A stretch of DNA of 64,000 nucleotides from Nocardioides dongkuii. GTDB taxonomy: Bacteria > Actinomycetota > Actinomycetes > Propionibacteriales > Nocardioidaceae. Positions 11,638-19,651 of this stretch are shown piece after piece (positions within the stretch are counted from its first letter, which is position 1; every line of letters starts with the position of its first letter). Where the stretch lies: NCBI RefSeq assembly GCF_014127485.1, contig NZ_CP059903.1, forward strand, positions 1,178,001 to 1,242,000, written 5' to 3'. The notes beneath the pieces were generated by a model. That model saw nothing but the letters and a program-made list of their open reading frames with translations, was not told the DNA's origin and made no database searches. Made by a program: the position numbers and the translations under genes.

Positions 11638-12148
11638 GCTGGGCTCCCAGGGTCTGGGGGACCACCGCGTCGCCGAGCAGCGTGCGCAGCCGGGCGAGGG
11701 CGTCCGAGGTCTGGCTCTTCACGGTGCCCTCGGAGCAGTCGAGGGCCTGGGCGGTCTGGGCGACGCTGAGGTCCTCGTAGTAGCGCAGGACCACCACCGC
11801 CCGCTGTCGCGGCGGGAGCTGGGCGAGCGCGGCGATCACGGCGGGCCGTGCGCTGGGGTCCGGGTCGTGGCCGGACTCCGGGAGGGTGGCCGTCGGGCGC
11901 TCGTTGCGCCACGACTTCCTGCGGAACCACGAGGTCGCGGTGTTGACGAGCACGGTGCGCGCGAAGCCGGGCGCCGCGTCGAGGTCCCGCACGCTGGACC
12001 ACGCGGCGTACGTCTTGGCGAGCGCGGTCTGCACGAGGTCCTCGGCCTCCGCGCGGTCGCCCAGCAGCAGGTACGCCGTGCGGTAGAGGGCCGGCCAGGA
12101 CCCGTGCACCAGCTCGGTGAAGTCCGCGTCGGACGGGGAACGGGCCAT
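11630..12148 (-). CDS. ECF RNA polymerase sigma factor (SigE-like family)
   Basis: A 172-residue group-4 sigma factor. Region 2 reads LVHGSWPALYRTAYLLLGD and RAEAEDLVQTAL; region 4 reads LPPRQRAVVVLRYYEDLS with the recognition helix in CSEGTVKSQTSDALARLR. The pattern is that of the Streptomyces-type SigE family. The frame is open further upstream, but the ATG at 12148 has an AGGAGAGTGACG site. The gene for a membrane-anchored propeller protein follows with an 8-bp overlap, the usual layout of a sigma gene and its sensor/regulator. Confidence 0.88.
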   Translation of the reverse strand: MARSPSDADFTELVHGSWPALYRTAYLLLGDRAEAEDLVQTALAKTYAAWSSVRDLDAAPGFARTVLVNTATSWFRRKSWRNERPTATLPESGHDPDPSARPAVIAALAQLPPRQRAVVVLRYYEDLSVAQTAQALDCSEGTVKSQTSDALARLRTLLGDAVVPQTLGAQHD

Positions 12149-12245
12149 CGTCACTCTCCTCGGTCTCACCCCATCAGATGCCGCGTGCCGCGGATCGGTT
12201 GGGCGCGCGAGTGGCGGTGGTTCGACGGAGGCCCGGCCCGGTCGA

Positions 12246-12269
12246 CGCCGAGTCGGCGCTTGTGTTCGC
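12246..12269 (+). repeat. Short palindrome-bearing repeat, type D
   Basis: A 24-bp motif beginning CGCCGAGTCGGCGC and ending TTGTGTTCGC. Near copies lie at 34131-34154, 36213-36235 (inverted) and 47657-47680, each time next to the larger REP-like repeats. The core GCCGAGTCGGC is a perfect palindrome. Confidence 0.65.
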
Positions 12270-12321
12270 CCGCGTGACGACCGGTGGCCGACCGCCGTCC
12301 GTCCCACACCGGCCGCCCTCC

Positions 12322-12327
12322 TAGGAT
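12322..12327 (+). promoter_or_regulatory. -10 box of a probable leaderless gatCAB promoter
   Basis: TAGGAT ends seven bases before the gatC ATG. Transcription from this box would start at or within a base or two of the start codon, giving a leaderless mRNA. Confidence 0.55.
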
Positions 12328-12334
12328 GGAACCC

Positions 12335-12679
12335 ATGCCTGAGATCCCTGGATCGAGTAGCCCGCGAGGGACGAGCGGACGTATCGAGATCACGCGCGAC
12401 GAGGTCGCGCACCTCGCGACGCTCGCCCGGATCGACCTCGACGACGCCGAGCTCGACCACCTCGCCCCGCAGCTGTCGGTGATCCTCGAGTCGGTGGCCT
12501 CGATCAGCGGGGTCGCCGGCGACGACGTCCCGCCGACCTCCCACCCGCTGCCGCTGACCAACGTCTTCCGCGAGGACGTCGTCAGGCCGAGCCTGGCCCC
12601 CGAGGCCGTCCTCGCCGGCGCCCCCGCCTCCGAGCAGCAGCGCTTCGCCGTCCCGCGCATCCTGGGGGACGAGCAGTGA
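12335..12679 (+). CDS. gatC: Asp-tRNA(Asn)/Glu-tRNA(Gln) amidotransferase subunit C
   Basis: GatC stabilises the GatCAB complex, which amidates Glu-tRNA(Gln) and Asp-tRNA(Asn). The 114-residue protein has the family core [18 protein letters not shown] and the tail [10 protein letters not shown]. Compared with the usual start (M-x-[12 protein letters not shown]), it carries 15 extra residues after MPEI that coincide with a short dispersed repeat (12347-12391). There is no alternative start between the repeat and the conserved core, so the insertion should be translated. The stop overlaps gatA (4 bp). The probable promoter makes a leaderless transcript. Confidence 0.92.
   Translation: MPEIPGSSSPRGTSGRIEITRDEVAHLATLARIDLDDAELDHLAPQLSVILESVASISGVAGDDVPPTSHPLPLTNVFREDVVRPSLAPEAVLAGAPASEQQRFAVPRILGDEQ
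12347..12391 (+). repeat. REP-like repeat (type C) inserted in frame in gatC
   Basis: The segment reads TGGATCGAGTAGCCCGCGAG and continues to GACGTATCGAGATC. It matches the type C repeats at 34188-34231 and 34378-34421 over about 40 bp. The hexamer GAGATC stands at 12341-12346 and again at 12386-12391, exactly 45 bp apart, so removing one unit restores the ordinary GatC start. Forty-five bp is 15 codons, and the frame is kept. Confidence 0.8.
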
Positions 12680-14193
12680 GCGACCTCGTCCGCCGCACCG
12701 CGGCCGAGCTCGCCGACGCCCTGGCGTCCGGCGAGACCACCTCCGTCGCGCTGACCCAGGCCCACCTCGACCGGATCGCCGAGGTCGACGGCGCCGTCCA
12801 CGCCTTCCTGCACGTCGACGCCGAGGGCGCGCTCGCCCAGGCGGCCGAGTCCGACGCGCGCCGGGCCGCCGGCACGCCCGCGCACGCGCTCGACGGCGTG
12901 CCGATCGCGGTCAAGGACGTGCTGGCCACCGAGGGGCTCCCGACCACCTGCGGGTCGAAGATCCTCGAGGGCTGGATCCCGCCGTACGACGCCACGGTCG
13001 TCGCGCGCCTCAAGCGCGCCGGGCTGCCGATCCTCGGCAAGACCAACATGGACGAGTTCGCGATGGGCTCCTCCACCGAGCACTCGGCGTACGGCCCCAC
13101 CCGCAACCCGTGGGACCTCGACCGGATCCCCGGCGGCTCCGGCGGCGGCTCCGCGGCCGCGGTCGCCGCCTTCGAGGCGCCGCTCGCGCTCGGCACCGAC
13201 ACCGGCGGGTCGATCCGCCAGCCCGGCGCGGTCACCGGCACGGTCGGCGTGAAGCCGACGTACGGCGGGGTCTCGCGCTTCGGCCTGGTCGCGATGGCCA
13301 ACAGCCTCGACCAGGTCGGCCCGGTGACCCGCACCGTCCTCGACTCCGCGCTGCTGCACGAGCTGATCGGCGGGCACGACCCGCTCGACTCCACCAGCAT
13401 CGACCAGCCGCTGCCCGACCTGGTCGGCGCGGCGCGCCAGGGCGCGTCCGGCGACCTGTCGGGGCTCAAGGTCGGCGTGATCACCGAGCTCTCCGGCGAC
13501 GGCTACCAGCCGGGCGTGCTCGCGCGGTTCCAGGAGTCGGTCGACCTGCTGGTCGCGGCCGGCGCCGAGGTCGTCGAGGTCTCCTGCCCGCACTTCGTGC
13601 ACGCGCTGGCGACGTACTACCTGATCATGCCGTGCGAGGCGTCCTCCAACCTCGCGAAGTTCGACGCGATGCGCTACGGCCTGCGGGTCCTGCCCGAGGG
13701 CGTCGACAACCCCAGCGCCGAGGAGGTCATGCGGGCCACCCGCGACGCCGGCTTCGGCGACGAGGTGAAGCGCCGGATCATCCTCGGCACCTACGCGCTC
13801 TCCAGCGGCTACTACGACGCCTACTACGGCACCGCCCAGAAGGTGCGCACGCTGATCTCGCAGGACTTCAGCACCGCGTTCGAGCAGGTCGACGTGCTGG
13901 TCTCGCCGACCTCGCCGACCACGGCGTTCAAGCTGGGGGAGAAGGTCGACGACCCGATCGCGATGTACCTCAACGACCTCGCGACCATCCCCGCCAACCT
14001 CGCCGGCGTCCCCGGCCTCTCCGTCCCCAGCGGCCTGGCCGACGAGGACGGGCTGCCCGCCGGGTTCCAGGTGCTGGCGCCCGCGACGGCCGACGACCGG
14101 CTCTACCGGGTCGGTGCCGCGCTGGAGGCCGCCCTCCAGCAGAAGTGGGGCGGACCACTGGTTCCCCCCGAGCTGAACGGAGTCGCGCGATGA
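12676..14193 (+). CDS. gatA: Asp-tRNA(Asn)/Glu-tRNA(Gln) amidotransferase subunit A
   Basis: GatA is the amidase-signature subunit that releases ammonia from glutamine for GatB. The 505-residue protein shows the catalytic lysine in PIAVKDVL (about Lys80), the glycine/serine-rich amidase signature [12 protein letters not shown] and [11 protein letters not shown] with the cis-serine and nucleophile. GTG start, with 4-bp overlaps to gatC upstream and gatB downstream, so the three subunits are translated in step. Confidence 0.97.
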   Translation: MSDLVRRTAAELADALASGETTSVALTQAHLDRIAEVDGAVHAFLHVDAEGALAQAAESDARRAAGTPAHALDGVPIAVKDVLATEGLPTTCGSKILEGWIPPYDATVVARLKRAGLPILGKTNMDEFAMGSSTEHSAYGPTRNPWDLDRIPGGSGGGSAAAVAAFEAPLALGTDTGGSIRQPGAVTGTVGVKPTYGGVSRFGLVAMANSLDQVGPVTRTVLDSALLHELIGGHDPLDSTSIDQPLPDLVGAARQGASGDLSGLKVGVITELSGDGYQPGVLARFQESVDLLVAAGAEVVEVSCPHFVHALATYYLIMPCEASSNLAKFDAMRYGLRVLPEGVDNPSAEEVMRATRDAGFGDEVKRRIILGTYALSSGYYDAYYGTAQKVRTLISQDFSTAFEQVDVLVSPTSPTTAFKLGEKVDDPIAMYLNDLATIPANLAGVPGLSVPSGLADEDGLPAGFQVLAPATADDRLYRVGAALEAALQQKWGGPLVPPELNGVAR

Positions 14194-15683
14194 GCGAGCT
14201 GCTGTCCTACGACGACGTCCTCGCGGCGTACGACCCGGCCCTCGGGCTCGAGGTCCACGTCGAGCTGAACACCGCGACCAAGATGTTCTGCGGCTGCCCC
14301 GCGACCTTCGGCGGCGAGCCCAACACGAACACCTGCCCGACCTGCCTGGGTCTCCCGGGCGGCATGCCCGTCGTCAACGGCAGGGCCGTGGAGTCGGCGA
14401 TCCGGATCGGCCTGGCGCTGAACTGCGAGATCGCGGAGTGGTGCCGGTTCGCGCGGAAGAACTACTTCTACCCGGACATGCCGAAGAACTTCCAGACCTC
14501 CCAGTACGACGAGCCGATCTGCTTCGAGGGCTACATGGACGTCGAGGTCGGTGACGAGACCTTCCGCGTCGAGATCGAGCGCGCGCACATGGAGGAGGAC
14601 ACCGGGAAGTCGCTGCACGTCGGCGGCGCGACCGGGCGCATCCACGGCGCCGAGTACTCGCTCGTCGACTACAACCGCGCCGGCATCCCCCTCATCGAGA
14701 TCGTCACCAAGCCGATCATGGGCGCCGGCGAGAAGGCCCCCGAGGTCGCCCGCGCGTACGTCGCGCAGCTGCGCGAGCTGATCGTCGCGCTCGGCGTGTC
14801 CGAGGCACGGATGGACCAGGGCAACCTGCGCGCCGACGTCAACCTCTCGCTGGCGCCGAAGGGCTCCGGCACCCTCGGCACCCGCACCGAGACCAAGAAC
14901 GTCAACTCCTACCGCTCGGTCGAGCGGGCGGTCCGCTACGAGATGCGCCGCCACGCCGCGATCCTGCAGTCCGGCGGGTCGATCCTCCAGGAGACCCGGC
15001 ACTGGCACGAGGACACCGGCGTGACCACCAGCGGCCGCGAGAAGTCCGACGCCGACGACTACCGCTACTTCCCCGAGCCCGACCTGGTGCCGGTCGCGCC
15101 GAGCCGGGAGTGGGTCGAGGAGCTCCGCGGCACGCTGCCGGAGAACCCGACGCAGAAGCGCGCCCGCCTGCAGGCGGAGTGGGGCTTCTCCGACCTCGAG
15201 ATGCGCGACACCATCGGCGCCGGGGCGTTCGGCCTCGTCGAGGAGACCATCGCGGAGGGCGCGCCCCCGCAGGCCGCCCGCAAGTGGTGGCTCTCCGAGC
15301 TGGCCCGCCGCGCCAACGACAGCGGCACCGAGATCGGCGAGCTCGGGGTCACCCCCGCCGACGTCGCCGCGGTCCAGCGGCTCGTCGACTCCGGCGCGAT
15401 CAACGACAAGCTCGCGCGCCAGGTCTTCGACGGCCTGCTCGCCGGTGAGGGCACCCCCGAGGAGATCGTCGCCGCCCGCGGGCTCGCGATCGTCTCCGAC
15501 GAGGGCGCGCTGTCGGCCGCCGTCGACCAGGCCATCGCCGCGAACCCCGGCGTCGCCGACAAGATCCGCGACGGCAAGGTCGCCGCCGCCGGCGCACTCA
15601 TCGGCGCGGTCATGAAGGAGATGCGCGGCCAGGCCGACGCCGGCCGGGTCCGCGAGCTGGTGCTGGAGAAGCTGGGGCAGTAG
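14190..15683 (+). CDS. gatB: Asp-tRNA(Asn)/Glu-tRNA(Gln) amidotransferase subunit B
   Basis: GatB phosphorylates the mischarged aminoacyl end and transfers ammonia to it. The 497-residue protein has the family opening [11 protein letters not shown], the zinc-site cysteines ([19 protein letters not shown]), [15 protein letters not shown] in the kinase domain and the C-terminal tRNA-binding YqeY-like domain ([18 protein letters not shown]). The ATG overlaps the gatA stop (ATGA). A strong hairpin follows directly, ending the gatCAB transcript. Confidence 0.97.
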   Translation: MSELLSYDDVLAAYDPALGLEVHVELNTATKMFCGCPATFGGEPNTNTCPTCLGLPGGMPVVNGRAVESAIRIGLALNCEIAEWCRFARKNYFYPDMPKNFQTSQYDEPICFEGYMDVEVGDETFRVEIERAHMEEDTGKSLHVGGATGRIHGAEYSLVDYNRAGIPLIEIVTKPIMGAGEKAPEVARAYVAQLRELIVALGVSEARMDQGNLRADVNLSLAPKGSGTLGTRTETKNVNSYRSVERAVRYEMRRHAAILQSGGSILQETRHWHEDTGVTTSGREKSDADDYRYFPEPDLVPVAPSREWVEELRGTLPENPTQKRARLQAEWGFSDLEMRDTIGAGAFGLVEETIAEGAPPQAARKWWLSELARRANDSGTEIGELGVTPADVAAVQRLVDSGAINDKLARQVFDGLLAGEGTPEEIVAARGLAIVSDEGALSAAVDQAIAANPGVADKIRDGKVAAAGALIGAVMKEMRGQADAGRVRELVLEKLGQ

Positions 15684-15694
15684 CCGCCCGATGA

Positions 15695-15739
15695 CCGGAC
15701 CCCCTCGCCCGCCGGACCCCGGCGGCCGAGGGGGTCCGG
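15695..15739 (+). terminator. Hairpin terminator after gatB
   Basis: A perfect 13-bp stem (CCGGACCCCCTCG at 15695-15707 with CGAGGGGGTCCGG at 15727-15739) encloses a 19-nt loop with its own small GC hairpin. There is no T-run. It separates gatCAB from the riboswitch operon. Confidence 0.75.
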
Positions 15740-15757
15740 CGTTGGTACGCTCCCCGG

Positions 15758-15966
15758 ACACATCCATACAACGCCCGCAGTGGGGGAAGCCGGTCCGAGT
15801 CCGGCGCTGACCCGCAACCGTAGGCCGAGGGGTACGACGTACCTCCCGGCGAGCCGGAGCACCTGCCGCGACGCGTCCTGATCACACGCTGTCGAGGAAA
15901 AGCAGCGGGTGGCCGCCCCGGCATCTGCCGGCGTGCGCTTCCCGCTGTCGCAGCGGGAAGGACACC
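15758..15966 (+). promoter_or_regulatory. Cobalamin (AdoCbl-type) riboswitch with ribosome-site sequester hairpin
   Basis: Conserved elements of the cobalamin aptamer can be read in order: GGGAAGCCGGTCCGAG (from 15784), CTGACCCGCAACCGTA (15807-15822) and the B12 box CCGGAGCACCTGCC (15854-15867). A TACGCT -10 box lies at 15746-15751. Downstream, TTCCCGCTG and CAGCGGGAA (15939-15959) form a perfect 9-bp hairpin with a 3-nt loop that holds the ribosome site GGGAAGGA. A second copy of CAGCGGG at 15903-15909 can compete for the same strand, and CGCTG at 15887-15891 can pair with that copy. This supports translational control by exchanging helices: bound cobalamin should hide the ribosome site. Which helix forms with ligand is inferred. 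Confidence 0.9.
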
Positions 15967-17586
15967 ATGTTCACCATTCTCCGCCGTGCAGCCGGCCTGC
16001 TGGCCGTGCCCGCGCTCGTGCTGCCGGCCGTCGCCGGCACCGCGGCGCCCGCCACCGCCGCCGAGCCCGACCCGGGCCCGGCCCAGGCCGGCGTCGCCTG
16101 GCTCACCGACCAGATGACCGACGGACTGCTGGACGGCGCCTGCCCGTTCTACTGCGGCCGCAACATCGACGCCGCGCTCGGCCTGGACGCCGCCGGCGCC
16201 GACCCGGCGATCCTCGACCGGATGCGGGAGGGCTTCGCGCCCGAGGTCAGGGGCTACATCTCCTACAGCTACGTGGTCGACGGGAACCCCCAGACCGGTG
16301 ACGTCGGCGGGTCCACCGCCAAGACCGCGGTGTTCGCCCAGCTCGTCGGCGTCGCAGCCGGCGCAGAGTACGGCGGCGTCGACCTGGTCGACCGGCTGGC
16401 CGGCCTCGTCGACGACAGGAACGGTCGACTGTTCGACACGGCGAACGGGCAGCGGGACGACCAGTTCGCCAACACCCTCGGCCAGGCGTTCGCCGCTCGC
16501 GCGCTGCACGACGCCGGGCACGCCGAGGCGGACGCCGCGACCGAGTGGCTGATCGCGCAGCAGTGCGACGCCGGGTTCTTCCGCGAGGGGTTCAGCACCC
16601 CGAACGCTCCGGCCCAGGGCTGTGACGGTGCCGGGTCGCCGACCCCGAGCGTCGACGCCACGGCGCTCGCCCTCCAGATGCTGGCGAACCAGTCCGACGA
16701 CCCGTCGGTCGACGCCGCCCTCGACGCGGGCGCGGGCTGGCTCGCCCGGGTCCAGCACGCCGACGGGTCGTGGGGCTCGCAGCCCGGGAGCCCGGGCAAC
16801 GCCAACAGCACCGGCATGGCCGGCCAGGCCCTCGGGATGCTGGGGGACCGGGCCGCCGCCGAGGACGCCGCCGCGTGGGTGCGCGGCGTGCAGGCCGACG
16901 ACCCGGCTCCCTGCACCACCGGACTCACCGGCCAGGCCGGCGCCGTCGGGTTCGACCGCAGCGCCGTCGCGGCCGCGCGGACCGGCGGCATCACCGCGGG
17001 CACCGTCACGCAGTGGCAGTACGCCACGGCGCAGGCGATCGGCGTGCTGCCCTACGCGCCGACGACCGGCGCCGGGACCACGGTGGCCGTGACCGACGCG
17101 GGCTACCGCAAGGCCGGTACGTCGGTCCGCGTCGCCGCAGCCGGCCTGGCTCCGGGCGACACGGTCTGCGCGACGCGGAGCGGCAAGGCCGCGGGGTTCT
17201 TCACGGCCGGCCGCAACGGACGGGCGCTCGGCTCGGTCGTCCTCCCGCAGGGCACCGCCACCCGCAGCTACGTCCTCCACGACGGCGAGGGCCGGGTCGC
17301 GTCGTACGCGTTCTCGGTGCTCGGCGCGAAGAAGTTGCCGCTGAAGCTCACCCGCGCCAAGGTCGCCCAGCGCGCGAAGCAGAAGGTGCGGGTCACCGGC
17401 CTCGCCCCCCGTGAGAGCGTCCGGCTGGAGCTGCGCGGCAAGCGCGTCGCCGTCGGGAAGGCGACCCGGGCGGGTGTCTTCCAGAAGCGGTTCCGGGTCG
17501 GCACCAAGCCCGGCCGGGCCAAGGTCACGGTGGTCGGCGAGTTCGGCAACCGGACCGGCACCGCGACGTTCCGCGTGGTCCGGTGA
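15967..17586 (+). CDS. Exported protein with transcobalamin/prenyltransferase-like alpha/alpha barrel
   Basis: First gene of the riboswitch operon (539 aa). A signal peptide covers about residues 1-31 (LRRAAGLLAVPALVLPAVAG, cleavage near ATAA-EP). Residues of about 35-360 form helical-pair repeats of the squalene-cyclase/terpenoid-cyclase barrel type, for example AGVAWLTDQMTDGLLD, AAGWLARVQHADGSWGS and NANSTGMAGQALGMLGD. This fold is also that of the alpha domain of intrinsic factor and transcobalamin. Two Ig-like segments follow (about 380-539) with no anchor. The cyclase catalytic acid motif is not evident. Riboswitch control and the transporter downstream suggest extracellular corrinoid capture. 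Fold call good; binding role inferred. Confidence 0.78.
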   Translation: MFTILRRAAGLLAVPALVLPAVAGTAAPATAAEPDPGPAQAGVAWLTDQMTDGLLDGACPFYCGRNIDAALGLDAAGADPAILDRMREGFAPEVRGYISYSYVVDGNPQTGDVGGSTAKTAVFAQLVGVAAGAEYGGVDLVDRLAGLVDDRNGRLFDTANGQRDDQFANTLGQAFAARALHDAGHAEADAATEWLIAQQCDAGFFREGFSTPNAPAQGCDGAGSPTPSVDATALALQMLANQSDDPSVDAALDAGAGWLARVQHADGSWGSQPGSPGNANSTGMAGQALGMLGDRAAAEDAAAWVRGVQADDPAPCTTGLTGQAGAVGFDRSAVAAARTGGITAGTVTQWQYATAQAIGVLPYAPTTGAGTTVAVTDAGYRKAGTSVRVAAAGLAPGDTVCATRSGKAAGFFTAGRNGRALGSVVLPQGTATRSYVLHDGEGRVASYAFSVLGAKKLPLKLTRAKVAQRAKQKVRVTGLAPRESVRLELRGKRVAVGKATRAGVFQKRFRVGTKPGRAKVTVVGEFGNRTGTATFRVVR

Positions 17587-18560
17587 CCATGACCGTCCGT
17601 ACGCATCTCGGGCGGGTCCTGGCCGCCGCGGCCCTCGTGGCCGCGGCGGTCGGGGTGGGCGCGCCGACACCTGCTCGAGCGGCCGCGCCTGCGGCGGGGT
17701 GCTCGTCGGCCAGCGGTGTCACCGTCGTCGTCGACTTCAACGAGCTGGGCGGCGGCGTCGCCTCGGCCTGCGACGGTGCCGGCGGCGGCAAGGACGCCTC
17801 GCAGCTCTTCCCCGGCGTCGGCCTCACGCTGAAGTACGCCTCGCGGATGCCCGGGTTCGTGTGCCGGGTGAACGGCGTGCCGACCAGCGACCCGTGCGTC
17901 AACACCTCCCCGTCCAACGCGTTCTGGGGCCTGTGGTGGTCGGACGGGAAGACCGGGAAGTGGTCCTACTCCAGCCTCGGCACCCAGGCGCTCACCATCC
18001 CCGACGGGGGCTACGTGGCCTTCTCCTGGGACCAGAGCGACGACCAGGCGCCGCCCAGCTTCACGCCGGCCAAGCATGCAGCGGCCGCGTCCCCGACCCC
18101 GTCCCCGACCCCGAAGCCGACCCCGAAGCCGACGCCGTCGAGCGGGCCGGGTCAGCAGCCCGGTGGACCCGGCGGCGGTCGCGACGGTGGCGCCACGGGT
18201 GGACCGTCGTCGCCCGGGGCAGCCACGCCTGCGCCGACCGACGCGCCGTCGTCCGCCGAGGCGACCCCGACGCCCCCGGGCGGCGCGACGGGCGGGAAGG
18301 GCGCGCGGGACAAGGCCGCCGGCGCGAAGCCGCGGACCACGCCGACCCCGCCAGGGGCGACCGCCGCGACGCCGGCCGAGTCACCCGAGTCGCCCGAGGC
18401 GTCGGTGACCGACGCGGAGACCGAGCCCGCCGCGTCCGCGTCGGCCGAGGAGAACGGCGTACCGACCTGGCTGGTGCTCGGCATGCTGGTCGCCATCTTC
18501 GGCGCGACCGGCGCCGTGGTCGTCCACCGCCGCCGGACCACCGGGCCGCCGGCGCCGTGA
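17583..18560 (+). CDS. Exported, C-terminally membrane-anchored protein with a DUF4430-like (transcobalamin beta-domain-like) module
   Basis: A 325-residue protein with a signal peptide (VLAAAALVAAAVGVGAPTPA, cleavage near ARA-A). A compact domain at about residues 38-160 includes GFVCRVNGVP, NAFWGLWWSDGKTGKWSY and IPDGGYVAFSW. This pattern (aromatic-rich strand, then L-x-DG-x-x-V-x-F) resembles the small C-terminal beta domain of transcobalamin-type proteins. A Pro/Thr/Ala-rich linker of about 125 residues follows, then one membrane helix (LVLGMLVAIFGATGAVVV) and HRRR. The GTG overlaps the previous stop (GTGA); an ATG two codons later is possible. It would display the domain at the cell surface. 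The ligand is inferred from context. Confidence 0.7.
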   Translation: MTMTVRTHLGRVLAAAALVAAAVGVGAPTPARAAAPAAGCSSASGVTVVVDFNELGGGVASACDGAGGGKDASQLFPGVGLTLKYASRMPGFVCRVNGVPTSDPCVNTSPSNAFWGLWWSDGKTGKWSYSSLGTQALTIPDGGYVAFSWDQSDDQAPPSFTPAKHAAAASPTPSPTPKPTPKPTPSSGPGQQPGGPGGGRDGGATGGPSSPGAATPAPTDAPSSAEATPTPPGGATGGKGARDKAAGAKPRTTPTPPGATAATPAESPESPEASVTDAETEPAASASAEENGVPTWLVLGMLVAIFGATGAVVVHRRRTTGPPAP

Positions 18561-19651
18561 CCGTCGCGACCGCGGAGGTCGCGGGGCGCCTGCCCCGCGA
18601 CCTCCACCCGGTGGCCTGGTGGCTGTGGGCCATCGGGCTCGCTGCCGCCGCCTCGGCGACGACGAACCCGCTGGTCCTGCTGCTCCTGGTGGGGGTGGCC
18701 GCGCTGGTGGTCAACCTCCGGCGCTCGGAGCAGCCGTGGGCGCGATCCTTCCGGCTCTACGTCTGGCTCGGGGTCTGGATCGTCGTCGTGCGGGTGCTGT
18801 TCCGGCTGCTCCTCGGCGGCGCGTACGGCGAGACGGTGCTTCTCGACCTGCCCGAGGTGCCGCTGCCCGACTTCGTCTTCGGGGTCACCGTGCTCGGTCC
18901 GGTCACCCAGGAGTCGCTCCTCGCCGGGCTGTACGACGGGCTCCGGCTCGCGACGATCGTGATCTGCGTCGGCGCCGCCAACGCGCTCGCCAACCCCAAG
19001 CGGCTGCTGCGCTCCGTGCCGCCCGCGCTCTACGAGGTCGGGACCGCACTCGTGGTGGCGGTGACCGTGCTGCCCCAGCTCGCCGACAGCGTGCGCCGGG
19101 TGCGCGCCGCCCAGCAGCTGCGCGCCGGCGACGAGCGCCGGCTCGGGCGGCTGCGCCGGACCCTGGTCCCGGTGCTCGAGGACGCCCTCGAGCGCTCGCT
19201 GGCGCTCGCGGCCGGGATGGACACCCGCGGTTATGGCCGCACCTCGTCGGCGACCCGCGGTGCCCGGCGTACCACCGGCGCACTGATGCTGCTCGGCCTG
19301 TGCGGGCTCTGCGTCGGCGTGTACGCCGTCCTCGACACCACCGCGCCGCGCTACCTCGCGCTGCCGATGGTCGCGGTCGGCCTGCTGCTGGCCGCCGCCG
19401 GCCTCCGCAGCGCGGGCAGCCGCGCCGACCGGACGACGTACCGCCCCGACCGCTGGCGCTGGCCCGAGACCGGTGTCGCCCTCGCGGGCCTGGCCGCCGG
19501 TGCCGCGGGCTGGTGGGTCGGCCGCCACGACCTCCTGGTCGCCTACCCCGAGCTCACCTCGGTGCCCACGGTCAACCTCACCGCGCTGGTCGCCGGGATG
19601 GTGGGCCTGCTCGCCGCCGTCGTCGCGCCCCCGCCCCGGGTGGTGGGCTGA
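18557..19651 (+). CDS. ECF transporter transmembrane component (EcfT-like)
   Basis: A 364-residue integral membrane protein whose coupling-helix signature is visible as MDTRGYGR (the x-A/T-R-G motif through which EcfT contacts the ATPases). It opens with paired hydrophobic helices (LWAIGLAAAASATTNPLVLL) and, compared with the usual 250-270 residues, has additional C-terminal helices. The GTG overlaps the preceding stop codon. With the fused ATPase and the S-component behind it, it forms a dedicated group I-type ECF transporter, and the riboswitch makes cobalamin or another corrinoid the likely substrate. Confidence 0.85.
   Translation: MTVATAEVAGRLPRDLHPVAWWLWAIGLAAAASATTNPLVLLLLVGVAALVVNLRRSEQPWARSFRLYVWLGVWIVVVRVLFRLLLGGAYGETVLLDLPEVPLPDFVFGVTVLGPVTQESLLAGLYDGLRLATIVICVGAANALANPKRLLRSVPPALYEVGTALVVAVTVLPQLADSVRRVRAAQQLRAGDERRLGRLRRTLVPVLEDALERSLALAAGMDTRGYGRTSSATRGARRTTGALMLLGLCGLCVGVYAVLDTTAPRYLALPMVAVGLLLAAAGLRSAGSRADRTTYRPDRWRWPETGVALAGLAAGAAGWWVGRHDLLVAYPELTSVPTVNLTALVAGMVGLLAAVVAPPPRVVG

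Noticed and set aside
12149..12544. N-terminal extension of the sigma factor by 132 residues
   Set aside because: The extension runs through the gatC promoter and coding strand and has no sigma homology; the ATG at 12148 has a ribosome site.
13110..14189. Upstream extension of gatB in frame through gatA
   Set aside because: The extension is the +1 shadow of gatA, rich in Arg and Pro; the family N-terminus begins at the ATG at 14190.
15967..17586. Squalene-hopene cyclase or prenyltransferase activity for the exported barrel protein
   Set aside because: The helical repeats fit the fold, but the cyclase acid motif is not evident, the protein is exported, and no isoprenoid gene is nearby; riboswitch and transporter context favours corrinoid binding.
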